A program made the translations under genes and the position numbers. Below, in pieces: positions 1 to 8,930 of a stretch of 64,000 nt of DNA (position 1 is its first letter; every line of letters begins with the position of its first letter). The notes below the pieces were generated by a model. The model saw nothing but the letters and a program-made list of their open reading frames with translations, was not told where the DNA came from and did not search any database. Source of the DNA: JAICQM01 sp963781555 (lineage in GTDB: Bacteria; Chloroflexota; Limnocylindria; QHBO01); contig CAWAGB010000008.1 in NCBI GenBank assembly GCA_963781555.1, positions 583,093 to 647,092 of the forward strand, written 5' to 3'.

Positions 1-1326
1 CTCCCGGAGCGGCTGCGCAGCGTCGCGGAGCGGCTGCGCGGCCTGCCGGCGGCCATTGACCAGGCACGCGCCACCCTGGAGGCCGGCGGCCCGCGCCCGG
101 TGAGCAGCTTCCACGCCGAGAAGGCAGTGGCCACCATCGGCGGCGTGGCCGACCTCGCGCGCACCGCGATCACCGAGGCCGAGGGCGCTGGTGATGCTGC
201 GCTGCGGGACGAAGTGGCCGAGGCGGCCGACGCGGCGGTGCGCGCCGTCGAAGCGTTCCGCGACTGGCTGCGCGACGACCTGGCGCCCCGCGCGACCGGC
301 GACTTCCGCCTGGGGCCGGAGCTCTACGCCGCCAAGTTCCGGCACGCGCTGAAGACGACCATCAGCCCTGATGAGCTGGAGTCACGTGCCACGCACGCGT
401 TCGCCCAGGTGCGCGCGGAGATGGTGCGCCTGGCGCGCGAGCTGTGGCCGGGGTGGATTGGCGACGAGGCCACTCCCGATGATGACCGCGAGCTGGTCGC
501 GCGCGTCCTGGATGCGATCAGCGCGGATCACCCACGTGCCGACGAGCTGCTCGACTTCTGCCGGGCCGAGAACGAGCGTATCGAGCGCTTCATTCGCGAA
601 CGCGACCTCGTCGGTCTGGCGGACGAGCCGATGCAGATCATCTGGACGCCGCCATTCCTGCGCGCCTTCGGCGGCGCGATGCTCATTCCGCCAGGCCCGC
701 TCGACAAGGGGCTCGACAGCTTCTTCGCCATCACCCCACCGCCGGATGACTGGACCGACGAGCAGGTCGAGTCGATGCTGCGCGAGGACAACGCGCGGAT
801 GCTGCGCCTGCTGACGATCCACGAGGCGGTGCCCGGCCACTATCTCCAGCTGGCGTACTCCAACCGGACCGCTTCGCCGGTGCGTGCCATCTTCCAGTCC
901 GGCGTCTTCGCGGAGGGCTGGGCCGTGTACATCACCCAGGTGATGATGGACGTCGGCTACGGTGCGGATGACCCGGCGCTCATGCTCGTCCACTGGAAGT
1001 TCTACCTGCGCGCCATCACCAACACGATGATGGATATCGGCATCCATGCCGGCGCCATGGATGAGGACGACGCGATGCGCCTCATGGTTGACGGCGGCTG
1101 GCAGGAGCGGTCCGAGGCGACCGAGAAGTGGTCGCGGGCACGCCTCAGCTCGACGCAGCTGTGCGAGTACTACCTCGGCAGCGTCGAGATGCACGAGCTG
1201 GAGGCCGAGGCACGTCGCCGTGCGGAGGCCGCCGGGCAGGAGTTCGTCTACCGCCCGTTCCTGGAGTCCGTGCTGGCGCATGGGACCCCGGCGACGCCGG
1301 TCATCCGGGAGATCCTCTTCGGCTGA
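1..1326 (+). CDS. DUF885 family protein, 5' truncated
   Basis: The reading frame is open from base 1, so the N-terminus lies outside the window; 441 residues remain. The family is a set of predicted alpha-helical metallohydrolases. The diagnostic stretch HEAVPGHYLQ (about residue 274 of the visible part) has the HExxxGH arrangement expected of a metal-binding site, followed by the EGWA(V)Y motif that is also typical of DUF885. No signal peptide can be judged because the start is missing. It is convergent with the serine hydrolase at 1345. Substrate is unknown; peptidase-like activity is only an inference from the motif. Confidence 0.85.
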   Translation, partial: LPERLRSVAERLRGLPAAIDQARATLEAGGPRPVSSFHAEKAVATIGGVADLARTAITEAEGAGDAALRDEVAEAADAAVRAVEAFRDWLRDDLAPRATGDFRLGPELYAAKFRHALKTTISPDELESRATHAFAQVRAEMVRLARELWPGWIGDEATPDDDRELVARVLDAISADHPRADELLDFCRAENERIERFIRERDLVGLADEPMQIIWTPPFLRAFGGAMLIPPGPLDKGLDSFFAITPPPDDWTDEQVESMLREDNARMLRLLTIHEAVPGHYLQLAYSNRTASPVRAIFQSGVFAEGWAVYITQVMMDVGYGADDPALMLVHWKFYLRAITNTMMDIGIHAGAMDEDDAMRLMVDGGWQERSEATEKWSRARLSSTQLCEYYLGSVEMHELEAEARRRAEAAGQEFVYRPFLESVLAHGTPATPVIREILFG

Positions 1327-1334
1327 CGGTCAGC
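1322..1334. terminator. Palindrome over the DUF885 stop codon
   Basis: GCTGAC-G-GTCAGC is a perfect inverted repeat that contains the TGA stop of the upstream gene and lies 10 bases from the stop of the convergent gene. There is no T-tract, so intrinsic termination is unproven. Confidence 0.3.
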
Positions 1335-1344
1335 GCGGGATCGG

Positions 1345-2553
1345 TCAGTGTGCCGGCGCCAGCGACGGGGTCGGTGAGAGCGGCGCCAGGTGGGCGTCGG
1401 GGCCGAGCGCGAGCTCGAGGAGCGATGGCTGGCCGTCGTGCTCGGCGAGCAGCACACCGGGGAGGTCGACCTCCGCGCGGTTGGCGATGATCGCGATGCT
1501 GACCCGCTGACGCGGGAAATAGACGAGGAAGCTGGTCGTTGTGCCGAGCAGGCCGGTATGCCCGATGCCTACCTCCTCGCCGAACACGAATCGGCGGGTG
1601 CCGAGGCCGTAGTCATCCTTGTTGAAGGTCGTCATGGCGGTCAGGTCGGCGTGTGACACGACCGAGCCGTCGCCGTAGAGCGCGGCGCCCCAGCGGGCGA
1701 GGTCGCCCGCCGTCGAGCGCATGGCCCCGGCGGTCCAGAACGACGTTGCCCACGACGGGCTGAGCATCTCCGGGTCGGCGCGCCGGCCGGCGAGCAGCCA
1801 CGTGCCGCGGAGTCCCAGCGGGCGCGTGACCTGCTGAGCGATGACGTCCTCCGCTGGGCGCCCGGTGACCTGCTCCAGCAGCATCCCCATGATCACGTAG
1901 TTCGTGTTCGAGTAGCCCCAAGCGCTGCCGGGCGCGAACCACGCGCCGCCGAGATGATCGAACACCTCCTGGTGGGTGAACACGTGCCCCGGTTCGTCGA
2001 TGAGCATCGACTTGAGGGGGGGATACAGGTCCGCGATGCCGCTCGTGTGCGCCAGCAGGTCGCGCACTGTCGCGCCCCTCGCGATGGTGAGGTCGGGCAG
2101 CCAGCGAGTGACCTGGTCATCCAGCGAGAGCGATCCCTCCTCCACCAGGCGCAGGGTTGCCGCGGCCACGAACGTCTTCGTGACGCTGCCGATGACGAAC
2201 GCGTGGTCCGGCGCCAGTGGCGTGCTGGCGTCGCGATCGACGCCGGTCGCGCCCAGCCAGGTGACCCCGTCGTCGCGCACCACCGCGACTGCCAGGCCGT
2301 ACGAGTGGGCCACGCTGCGGGCGTGATCCAGCGCGCCCTGGAGCGCGCTGCGCTCCGTCTCCCGCGGTGGCGGCGGAGATGACCCGAAGCGCTGGGCAAC
2401 ACGCTCCGGCATGAGCCAGAAGGGCGGCAGCGGGTCCTCGCCGGCGTCGCGAATGCCCGGGCCGGTTGCCAGGGCAGGGGTGACCAGGGTGGTCAGTGCG
2501 AGCAACCCCCCGAGAAATAGCCGGACGACGAAATGCGAGCGACGGTGGACCAT
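1345..2553 (-). CDS. Secreted class C beta-lactamase-like serine hydrolase
   Basis: Exported serine hydrolase of the beta-lactamase/D-Ala-D-Ala carboxypeptidase fold (402 residues). From the ATG at 2553 the protein opens with a basic N-terminus and a hydrophobic stretch ending near ALA, a clear signal peptide; an upstream start at 2586 would bury it. The SxxK motif reads SVTK (about residues 123-126), followed by YSN and, near the C-terminus, an HTG motif replacing KTG, all typical of class C-like esterases and peptidases. Family members hydrolyse peptides, esters or beta-lactams; the substrate cannot be told from sequence. It is divergent from the MFS exporter at 2644, with a 90 bp gap holding that exporter's promoter. 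Confidence 0.85.
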   Translation of the reverse strand: MVHRRSHFVVRLFLGGLLALTTLVTPALATGPGIRDAGEDPLPPFWLMPERVAQRFGSSPPPPRETERSALQGALDHARSVAHSYGLAVAVVRDDGVTWLGATGVDRDASTPLAPDHAFVIGSVTKTFVAAATLRLVEEGSLSLDDQVTRWLPDLTIARGATVRDLLAHTSGIADLYPPLKSMLIDEPGHVFTHQEVFDHLGGAWFAPGSAWGYSNTNYVIMGMLLEQVTGRPAEDVIAQQVTRPLGLRGTWLLAGRRADPEMLSPSWATSFWTAGAMRSTAGDLARWGAALYGDGSVVSHADLTAMTTFNKDDYGLGTRRFVFGEEVGIGHTGLLGTTTSFLVYFPRQRVSIAIIANRAEVDLPGVLLAEHDGQPSLLELALGPDAHLAPLSPTPSLAPAH

Positions 2554-2606
2554 GGATGCCGGCCGATTCTGGCCCACCACACCCACTCGCGCAAGGGCCG
2601 GGGGGC

Positions 2607-2642
2607 TTGGCAGCGGGCTGCAATGTTGTTAGCATTGCTAAC
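2607..2642 (+). promoter_or_regulatory. Promoter and MarR-type operator of the MFS exporter
   Basis: TTGGCA (2607-2612), a 17-base spacer and TAGCAT (2630-2635) form a sigma70-like promoter. The perfect 15-base palindrome GTTAGCA-T-TGCTAAC (2628-2642) covers the -10 box and ends one base before the ATG at 2644. A MarR gene lies downstream at 4088-4576 and carries a related half-site at its own start (4577-4592), so this is a likely MarR operator. The mRNA would be leaderless. Confidence 0.65.
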
Positions 2643-2643
2643 T

Positions 2644-4077
2644 ATGATCTCGGCCCGCCTGCCTCGGCTGCTGCTCGCCGCGGTCCCGCCGCTGCGCGTC
2701 CTGGGGCCGCCGCCGGGTGGCACGCCCCCGCCACCACCACGAACTCCAGGTGGCGGCAGGCTGCGCCGTGGCTTCGCCGCGCTGGAGCACCGCAACTACC
2801 GCCTCTACTGGTACGGCCAGGTCGTCAGCCTGGTCGGGACGTGGATGCAGTCGGTCAGCCAGCCGTGGCTCGTCCTGCTGCTCGGCGGATCGCCGCTCGA
2901 GCTCGGCACCGTTCTCGCCCTGCAGTTCGCGCCGGCGATGGTCCTGGCGCCGCTGGGCGGCGTCCTCGCCGATCGCATCGACAAGCGCCGCGCCCTCATG
3001 GCTACCCAGGCCGCGGCCATGATCCAGGCGGTGGTGCTCTTCACCCTGACGTTCACCGGGGTCGTCCAGATCTGGCACATCATGGTGCTGGCGGCCGTGC
3101 TCGGGCTGATCAGCGCGGTGGACATGCCTGTCCGCCAGTCGTTCGCCGCCGAGCTCGTGCCCCCGCGCGACCTCGTCAATGCCATCGCGCTCAACTCGGC
3201 ATCCTTCAACGCGGCACGCGTGCTGGGTCCGGCGGTGGCTGGCCTCGCGCTCGCCTTCTTCGGCCCGGCGTTCAACTTCGGGATCAACGCCGTGAGCTAC
3301 CTGGCTGTCCTGCTCGGCCTGTGGATGATCGATGGCGGTCTGCTCAACCGGATCGTGCGACCGGCGCGGTATGCATCGGTCCGCTCGAGCCTTGCCGAGG
3401 GGATCACCTATGCGGCACGCACCCCGAACGTGCTCTGGCCGCTCGTCCTGCTGGGTGGGATGGCGACGTTCGCCATGAACTTCCAGACCCTGCTGCCGCT
3501 CTACGCGCGCAACACGCTCGGGTTCGGTGCGGATGGCTACGGCGCGCTCTTCGCGTCGATGGGGGTCGGCTCGCTCGTCGGGTCGCTGTCGCTGGCCTTC
3601 ACCAGCGGCCGCCGGCCGATGCTGCGCCTCATCCTGCTGGGCGGGCTGGCGTTCCTCGTCCTGGAGCTGCTGTTGGGTCTCACCCGCGCGCCGGTCGCCT
3701 CGTTCGTCCTCGTTCCGCTCATCGGCCTGTCGTCGATGCTGATGGTGAACACGATCAACGTCACGATCCAGAACACGGTGACCAACGAGCTGCGCGGGCG
3801 GGTGATGAGCCTGTACGTCACCGTCTTCGCCGGCAGCGCGCCCATCGGCGGCTTCTTCGCCGGGGCGTTGGCGGAGATCTGGGATGCGCCGACCGCGTTC
3901 ATCGCCGGCTCGCTGGTGTCCAGCACGGTCCTCGCCCTCGTTGCATGGAAGCTGGTGCAGCGTGCGCGGCGCGAGGATCGCGTGCGGAGACTCGGCCCGA
4001 CCCTGGTGACCGAGGTGGATGCCACCCCGCAGGCGGAGGCGGCGTCGGGGGAGCGCCCCGCGGCGGCGGGGGGCTGA
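2644..4077 (+). CDS. MFS exporter (EntS/MFS_3-like)
   Basis: Major facilitator superfamily drug/siderophore-type exporter, 477 residues, inner membrane. After a proline-rich cytoplasmic N-terminus comes ALEHRNYRLYW, the typical entry to TM1 of the MFS_3/EntS group, then about 12 hydrophobic segments; the loop motif ADRIDKRR (motif A, GxLaDrxdrr-like) follows TM2 and a basic tail ends the protein. The ATG at 2644 is chosen because a promoter with its -10 box at 2630-2635 precedes it immediately; upstream starts would place that promoter inside the gene. It is convergent with the MarR gene that probably represses it. The cargo is unknown. Confidence 0.85.
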   Translation: MISARLPRLLLAAVPPLRVLGPPPGGTPPPPPRTPGGGRLRRGFAALEHRNYRLYWYGQVVSLVGTWMQSVSQPWLVLLLGGSPLELGTVLALQFAPAMVLAPLGGVLADRIDKRRALMATQAAAMIQAVVLFTLTFTGVVQIWHIMVLAAVLGLISAVDMPVRQSFAAELVPPRDLVNAIALNSASFNAARVLGPAVAGLALAFFGPAFNFGINAVSYLAVLLGLWMIDGGLLNRIVRPARYASVRSSLAEGITYAARTPNVLWPLVLLGGMATFAMNFQTLLPLYARNTLGFGADGYGALFASMGVGSLVGSLSLAFTSGRRPMLRLILLGGLAFLVLELLLGLTRAPVASFVLVPLIGLSSMLMVNTINVTIQNTVTNELRGRVMSLYVTVFAGSAPIGGFFAGALAEIWDAPTAFIAGSLVSSTVLALVAWKLVQRARREDRVRRLGPTLVTEVDATPQAEAASGERPAAAGG

Positions 4078-4087
4078 GCGACCCGCT

Positions 4088-4576
4088 CTAGCGCGGACGC
4101 GAGGGGGTGGGACCTGCGGGGAGCAGGACCTGCAGCTCGTCGAGCGCCGTGCCGATGGCGGCGCGCCGATCGTCGGGCAGCGGCGCAAGCAGCTCGGCCG
4201 CCGCCTCCAGGAGCTCGCGGCGCATGGCGCGCACCTTGCGCCTGCCCTTGGGGGTGAGCGACAGGCGCACCGCGCGACGGTCCCGGGGATCGGTGCCACG
4301 TTCCACGTATCCGCTCTCGACCAGGCTGGCGGCGAGGCGCGTCACGACCGGCGCAGACACCAGCAGGCGCCGCGCTATCTCCGCCTGCGGGATGGGCTTC
4401 TCGCCATCGATGATGCGCAGCACGTTGTACTGCTGGTACGTGAGCGACTTCCACGCCGGGCGGCGTCGAGCATGGGAGAGGAGATGACGGAAGACCGGCG
4501 CGATGGTCGCCACGAGGCGTGCCTCGAGGCCGTCGGAGGTGGGAGGCTGCGCCGCGCCGCGGGGACTGGCCGACAT
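4088..4576 (-). CDS. MarR family transcriptional regulator
   Basis: 162-residue winged-helix repressor. The HTH runs from LTYQQYNVLRII through QAEIARRLLVSAPVVTRLAASL, followed by the wing region with DPRDRRAVRLSLT, the conserved DxRxxxxxLT signature of MarR proteins. It sits between two MFS exporters, convergent with the first and divergent from the second. Its ATG (4576-4574) overlaps the start codon of the second exporter (4575-4577) on the opposite strand. A TAGCAT -10-like box lies 8 bases before its start, and a palindrome with the same core controls the first exporter, suggesting autoregulation and control of efflux. The ligand is unknown. Confidence 0.9.
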   Translation of the reverse strand: MSASPRGAAQPPTSDGLEARLVATIAPVFRHLLSHARRRPAWKSLTYQQYNVLRIIDGEKPIPQAEIARRLLVSAPVVTRLAASLVESGYVERGTDPRDRRAVRLSLTPKGRRKVRAMRRELLEAAAELLAPLPDDRRAAIGTALDELQVLLPAGPTPSRPR

Positions 4577-5819
4577 GGTGCCTGATGCTACCAAACGGAC
4601 TCCTTCGCACCCGGCGCTCACGCTCGCGCTGCTCTCGACTGGGCACGCCGTCATCCACGCCCTCTCGGCGCTGCTGCCACTGGTCTACCCGATCATCATC
4701 GTCGAGTTCGCGCTGCGCCCCGCCGACGTCGGGACGTTCATTGCCGTCACCACCGCGGTCGGCGGTCTCATGCAGATCGCGTACGGCTTCGTCACCCGGT
4801 ACGTGGCGCGCCCGCTGCTCCTGGCCGGCGGGCAGCTCGTCTTCGGCCTGAGCCTCCTCTTCGCCGGCAGCTCGACCTCGGTCGCGCAGCTGCTGGCCGG
4901 GATCAGCGCGTCGCGCATCGGCGCCTCGCCCCAGCATCCGGTGGGCAACGCCCTGCTCTCGGACGCCTTCCCGGCGGAGCGGCGCGGCTTCGCCATCAGC
5001 GCCCACATCGCCGGTGGCAACCTCGGCACGATCGCGGTGCCCCTGCTGGCGGGGAGTGGCCTGCTGGGTGCCGGGCTGCTGGCCAGCATCGGCTGGCAGC
5101 GCACGATCGGCCTCATCGGGCTGCCGGCCCTCGTGATCGGCGTGCTGATCGGCCTTTTCGTGCGCGAGGACCACCGCGCCTACCGTCGCGCCGCGCGCTC
5201 CGGTCCATCGGTCCGTGCGCAGCTGGGGGACGTGGCCGCGCGTCGCGACCTGCGTTACATCCTGCTCGCGTCACTCGCCGCCGCCGGTGGCCGCGGCCTC
5301 GACATCGTTGCGCCGTTCATGCTCCTTTACCTGTCCGGGCCACTGGGGATCGACCGGGCCACGGTGAGCATGCTGTACCTGATCCTGCTGGTGGGCGCGG
5401 TCATCGGTCCGCTGCTGGCGGGTTGGATGTCGGACCGATACGGCCGTCAGCGCATCCTGGTGGCCTACTACCTGGTCAGCGCGGTTGGGATCATCGCGTT
5501 CCTGCTGGCGGGCTCGAACCTGGTCCTGCTGGTGCCGCTGCTGATCCCCTTCGGCACGGCGGTGTTCAGCGAGTCGCCGGTCCTGCAGGCGTACCTTGCC
5601 GACCGGGCGGACGGACCGATCCGCGATGTGGCGTTCAGCGTGTACTTCACCGCAGCCTTCGGGATCGGTGCCGGCTGGGCGCTGGTGATCGGCCAGGTGG
5701 TGGAGCGCTTCGGGTATCCGTGGGCATTCGGGGTGATGGCCGCGTCGTACCTCGTCGCCGCGCTGCTGCTGCGGGCCGTGCCGCCCCTGGCGCCCGGTCG
5801 ATCTATCGAACGAATCTGA
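4575..5819 (+). CDS. MFS transporter, fosmidomycin-resistance (Fsr)-like
   Basis: Polytopic inner-membrane exporter of 414 residues. The first helix region GHAVIHALSALLPLVYPII and the following segments resemble the Fsr-type MFS subgroup; a motif A-like loop, GWMSDRYGRQRIL, occurs in the second half. The ATG at 4575 overlaps the start codon of the divergent MarR gene, so any promoter must lie inside that gene; no clear -10 or Shine-Dalgarno is visible. The arrangement suggests a MarR-controlled efflux pair. Substrate unknown; the Fsr assignment rests on pattern only. Confidence 0.8.
   Translation: MVPDATKRTPSHPALTLALLSTGHAVIHALSALLPLVYPIIIVEFALRPADVGTFIAVTTAVGGLMQIAYGFVTRYVARPLLLAGGQLVFGLSLLFAGSSTSVAQLLAGISASRIGASPQHPVGNALLSDAFPAERRGFAISAHIAGGNLGTIAVPLLAGSGLLGAGLLASIGWQRTIGLIGLPALVIGVLIGLFVREDHRAYRRAARSGPSVRAQLGDVAARRDLRYILLASLAAAGGRGLDIVAPFMLLYLSGPLGIDRATVSMLYLILLVGAVIGPLLAGWMSDRYGRQRILVAYYLVSAVGIIAFLLAGSNLVLLVPLLIPFGTAVFSESPVLQAYLADRADGPIRDVAFSVYFTAAFGIGAGWALVIGQVVERFGYPWAFGVMAASYLVAALLLRAVPPLAPGRSIERI
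4577..4592. promoter_or_regulatory. Imperfect MarR operator at divergent start codons
   Basis: On the minus strand the stretch reads GGTAGCATCAGGCACC. Its left half matches the GTTAGCA half of the palindrome at 2628-2642 in 6 of 7 bases, the right half is degenerate, and TAGCAT could serve as the -10 box of marR with the ATG 8 bases later. Confidence 0.4.
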
Positions 5820-5851
5820 CGTCGGCACCCCGGGGCGCTGCCTTCGTTCGA
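5806..5851. terminator. Bidirectional hairpin between convergent genes
   Basis: TCGAACGAA (5806-5814) and TTCGTTCGA (5843-5851) are a perfect 9-base inverted repeat with a further GGC...GCC pair inside. It spans the stop of the Fsr-like gene and lies just before the stop of the convergent GDT1 gene. Confidence 0.5.
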
Positions 5852-5863
5852 GATCTCGAGCGC

Positions 5864-6469
5864 TCAGCCCGCCCCGCCGAGCGCGGCACCCACCAGCACC
5901 ACCACCCCGCCCAGCGCGAAGAGCGCGGCTGAGCCCAGTCGCACGGCCCGCGGGGACAGGCGTGCGCCAACCTGGCGCCCCACCACGACCGCCACCAGGT
6001 TGGCGGCGACCTCCCCGATCGTGGACCCGATCCACGTTGCCAGCGCGCCCTGGCTGGCGGCGAGCCCGAAGGTGACCAGCATCGTCTTGTCGCCGAGCTC
6101 GCCGATTACGAACGTCGCCGCCACGGTTGCGGCCAGTCCAAGCCCGACCATTCGCCGACCCCGCGTCCCGGCGACCGCATCCTCCGGCTGGTCATCGTCG
6201 TCGCCGCGCAGGGTCCACGCCGCAACCGCAAGGAACGAGAGCCCGGCGATCACCGCGACCAGCTGGCCGGGCAGGACGGCACCGATCGCGGCTCCCACGA
6301 GTACGCTCAGACCCTGGATGAACGCCGCCGCGACCACCAGGCCCAGGATCACCGGCCCCGCCGGGTAACGTGTTGCGAAGGCGAGGATCAGGATCTGGCT
6401 CTTGTCGCCGAACTCGGCGACGAATACGGCGCCGGCGGCGAGCGCGGCGGCGGCAAGGAACGGGATCAA
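5864..6469 (-). CDS. GDT1/TMEM165 (UPF0016) family cation exporter
   Basis: 201-residue membrane protein with six predicted helices in two homologous halves. Each half carries the family signature E-x-G-D-K-(S/T): EFGDKSQ in helix 1 and ELGDKTM in helix 4. Known members exchange Mn2+ or Ca2+ for protons, in bacteria mostly as Mn2+ exporters. The start codon is TTG at 6469, whose last two bases form the TGA stop of the upstream gene, so translation is probably coupled. A DtxR/MntR-type regulator is encoded 3.5 kb away, but no link between them is visible. Confidence 0.85.
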   Translation of the reverse strand: MIPFLAAAALAAGAVFVAEFGDKSQILILAFATRYPAGPVILGLVVAAAFIQGLSVLVGAAIGAVLPGQLVAVIAGLSFLAVAAWTLRGDDDDQPEDAVAGTRGRRMVGLGLAATVAATFVIGELGDKTMLVTFGLAASQGALATWIGSTIGEVAANLVAVVVGRQVGARLSPRAVRLGSAALFALGGVVVLVGAALGGAG

Positions 6470-6810
6470 CAGAGGTCGATGGGGGCGTTCCGGCAGATGT
6501 CGTCGACGCGCCTGGCCAGCTCCGCCACCCGGTCGCGGATCTCGTCCATGCGCTCGAGGATGAGGCCCGACGAATCAGTCGGCACCACGCCGCTGCGCGG
6601 GATCGCCGCCAGCTCGTCGCTCAGCCCATCCAACGTCGTCCGCACCTCGTCGAGCCCGCTGCTCGCGGCAGCCGCTGCCGCCGCCGCCGCCGATGCGTCG
6701 GCACGGGCATCGGCCACGTCGTCGCGCAGGCCTGCGACCTGGAGGAGGAGGACGACGAGCAGGAGGGCGATGACGGCGGCGCCGATGGCCGCCGGAAGCG
6801 AACGATGCAT
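6466..6810 (-). CDS. Membrane-anchored coiled-coil protein
   Basis: 114-residue protein not recognised as a named family. Residues 7-27 form one transmembrane helix (N-terminus inside), followed by an alanine-rich stretch and a long heptad-like region (SGLDEVRTTLDGLSDEL and ERMDEIRDRVAELARRVDD) that would form a coiled coil outside the membrane. Two cysteines sit in the last eight residues. It is the first gene of a two-gene unit with the GDT1 exporter (overlapping stop and start), which hints at, but does not prove, a joint role. Confidence 0.65.
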   Translation of the reverse strand: MHRSLPAAIGAAVIALLLVVLLLQVAGLRDDVADARADASAAAAAAAAASSGLDEVRTTLDGLSDELAAIPRSGVVPTDSSGLILERMDEIRDRVAELARRVDDICRNAPIDLC

Positions 6811-6927
6811 GCCGCCATGCTATCGGTCGTCGCCGCGGGCGGCTCGGCCGGCCTCGCTTCGGCTCCGTCGCGGGGTGCTGCGCGGATAGAATCCAAAGCC
6901 CAGAGTCGAACGAAGGAGCGTGACCGG

Positions 6928-8901
6928 ATGAGCGACGAGCGGAACGGCAACGCCGACGCGATCGAGAATCTCCTGCGCGAGGACCGCATCTTCCCGCCGC
7001 CGGCCGCGTTCACCGCCACCGCGCTCATCGACGATCCGGGGATCTACGAGCGGACGGCGACCGACGACGGGTTCCGCGACTTCTGGACGCAGGAGGGCAA
7101 CCGGCTCGACTGGATGGAGCCGTGGAACGAGCTCTATACCTGGAATGCGCCGTACGCGAAGTGGTACCTCGGCGGCAAGCTCAACGTCAGCGCCAATTGC
7201 CTGGACCGCCACGTCGCCGGCGGGCTGGGCGATCGGGTCGCCTACTTCTGGGAGGGCGAGCCCGGCGATACGCGGACCATCACCTATCGCGAGCTCCTTG
7301 ACGAGGTGTGCCGCTTCACCAACGCGCTGCGCAGCCTCGGGGTGCGGAAGGGTGACCGGGTCGCCATCTACATGCCGATGATCCCCGAGCTGCCGGTCGC
7401 GATGCTCGCCTGCACCCGCATCGGGGCACCGCACAGCGTGGTGTTCGGCGGCTTCAGCGCCGACGCCCTCGCCGACCGTATCGACGACGCGTCGTGCACG
7501 GTCGTCATCACCGCCGACGGCGGCTACCGCAAGGGTGCCACCGTGCCCCTCAAGGCGAGCGCCGACGAGGCAATCGGGCGGACGTCATCGGTCCGGCATT
7601 GCGTGGTCGTGAAGCGCACCGGTGACGACGTGGCGTGGGACGAGGCGCGCGATCACTGGTACCACGACCTGGTGGCCGACGAGCCGGCGACGGCCGACCC
7701 CGAGCCGATGGACTCGGAGGACCTGCTCTACCTCCTCTACACGTCGGGCACCACGGCCAAGCCGAAGGGGATCATGCACACCACCGGCGGCTACCTGGCC
7801 GGGGTGAGCGCCACCCATCGGTACATCTTCGACCTCAAGCCGGAGACCGATGTCTATTGGTGCATGGCCGACATCGGCTGGGTGACCGGTCATTCGTACA
7901 TCGTCTACGGGCCGCTCGCCAATGCCACGACGAGCGTCATCTACGAGGGCGCCATCGACTTCCCGGACAAGGACCGATGGGCGCAGCTGGCCGCGAAGTA
8001 CCGCGCCACGATCCTGTACACCGCCCCCACCGCCATCCGCGCGCTCATGAAGTACGGCGCCGACGCCTTTTCCGGCGACGACCTGTCAGCGCTGCGCGTG
8101 CTGGGCAGCGTGGGCGAGCCGATCAACCCCGAGGCGTGGGCGTGGTACTGGAAGGAGATCGGGGGAGGCCGCTGCCCGGTGGTCGACACGTGGTGGCAGA
8201 CCGAGACCGGCATGATCATGATCGCGCCGCTGCCAGGGATCACCACCCTCAAGCCGGGGAGCGCCACCTTCCCCTTCCCGGGAGTGATTGCCGACGTGGT
8301 CGACGAGGCCGGCACATCCGTTCCGCTGGGCCGCGGCGGCTACCTGACCCTTGACCGGCCCTGGCCGGCCATGCTGCGTGGCATCTACGGGGATCCGGAG
8401 CGCTACGAGCAGACCTACTGGTCGCGCTATCCCGGCCGCTACTTTCCCGGCGACGGCTGCAAGCGCGACGAGGAGGGGTACTACTGGCTCCTGGGCCGCG
8501 TCGACGACGTGATGAACGTGTCGGGCCACCGCATCTCCACCACCGAGGTGGAGTCCGCCCTGGTCTCGCATCCGGCGGTCGCGGAGGCGGCCGTGGTCGG
8601 GCGCTCGGACCCGTTGACCGGCCAGGCGATCTTCAGCTACGTGATCCTGCGCGCCGGCAACGAGCCGGGTGACGCGCTGGCCACCGAGCTGCGCGAGCAC
8701 GTGGCCCACACCATCGGCAAGTTCGCGCGACCGAAGCAGCTCATGTTCACCCCGGATCTCCCCAAGACCCGCTCCGGCAAGATCATGCGCCGCCTGCTCC
8801 GCGACATCGCCGAGCAGCGCGACCTGGGCGACGTGACCACGCTGGCGGATGCGAACGTGGTCAACACCATCCGTGACGGGTCCGGGAAGGGCGAGGACTA
8901 G
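6928..8901 (+). CDS. acsA: AMP-forming acetyl-CoA synthetase
   Basis: Converts acetate, ATP and CoA to acetyl-CoA via acetyl-AMP in the cytosol. The 657-residue length matches the family (about 650). Motifs seen: the phosphate loop YTSGTTAKPKG (from residue 271), DTWWQTETG (around 420) and the C-terminal SGKIMRRLLR with the catalytic lysine that is acetylated in other Acs enzymes (about residue 618). The ATG at 6928 is preceded 9 bases upstream by AAGGAG. The N-terminus contains the short ACS helical cap. The gene stands alone, followed by repeat C1. A related acyl-CoA synthetase (propionate) is possible, but length and motifs favour acetate. Confidence 0.9.
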   Translation: MSDERNGNADAIENLLREDRIFPPPAAFTATALIDDPGIYERTATDDGFRDFWTQEGNRLDWMEPWNELYTWNAPYAKWYLGGKLNVSANCLDRHVAGGLGDRVAYFWEGEPGDTRTITYRELLDEVCRFTNALRSLGVRKGDRVAIYMPMIPELPVAMLACTRIGAPHSVVFGGFSADALADRIDDASCTVVITADGGYRKGATVPLKASADEAIGRTSSVRHCVVVKRTGDDVAWDEARDHWYHDLVADEPATADPEPMDSEDLLYLLYTSGTTAKPKGIMHTTGGYLAGVSATHRYIFDLKPETDVYWCMADIGWVTGHSYIVYGPLANATTSVIYEGAIDFPDKDRWAQLAAKYRATILYTAPTAIRALMKYGADAFSGDDLSALRVLGSVGEPINPEAWAWYWKEIGGGRCPVVDTWWQTETGMIMIAPLPGITTLKPGSATFPFPGVIADVVDEAGTSVPLGRGGYLTLDRPWPAMLRGIYGDPERYEQTYWSRYPGRYFPGDGCKRDEEGYYWLLGRVDDVMNVSGHRISTTEVESALVSHPAVAEAAVVGRSDPLTGQAIFSYVILRAGNEPGDALATELREHVAHTIGKFARPKQLMFTPDLPKTRSGKIMRRLLRDIAEQRDLGDVTTLADANVVNTIRDGSGKGED

Positions 8902-8930
8902 GGGTCGCCGACGATCCGGCCCTCCGGCGG

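Noticed and set aside
382..1281. Long open frame on the minus strand opposite the DUF885 gene
   Set aside because: In roughly 70 percent GC DNA stop codons are rare in off frames; the translation is His/Arg/Pro-rich with no family pattern, while the plus-strand frame has clear DUF885 motifs.
2638..4299. 553-residue open frame opposite the MFS exporter
   Set aside because: Composition (Arg, Gln, Asp, Glu repeats) is that of an antisense shadow, and it would overlap two well-supported genes.
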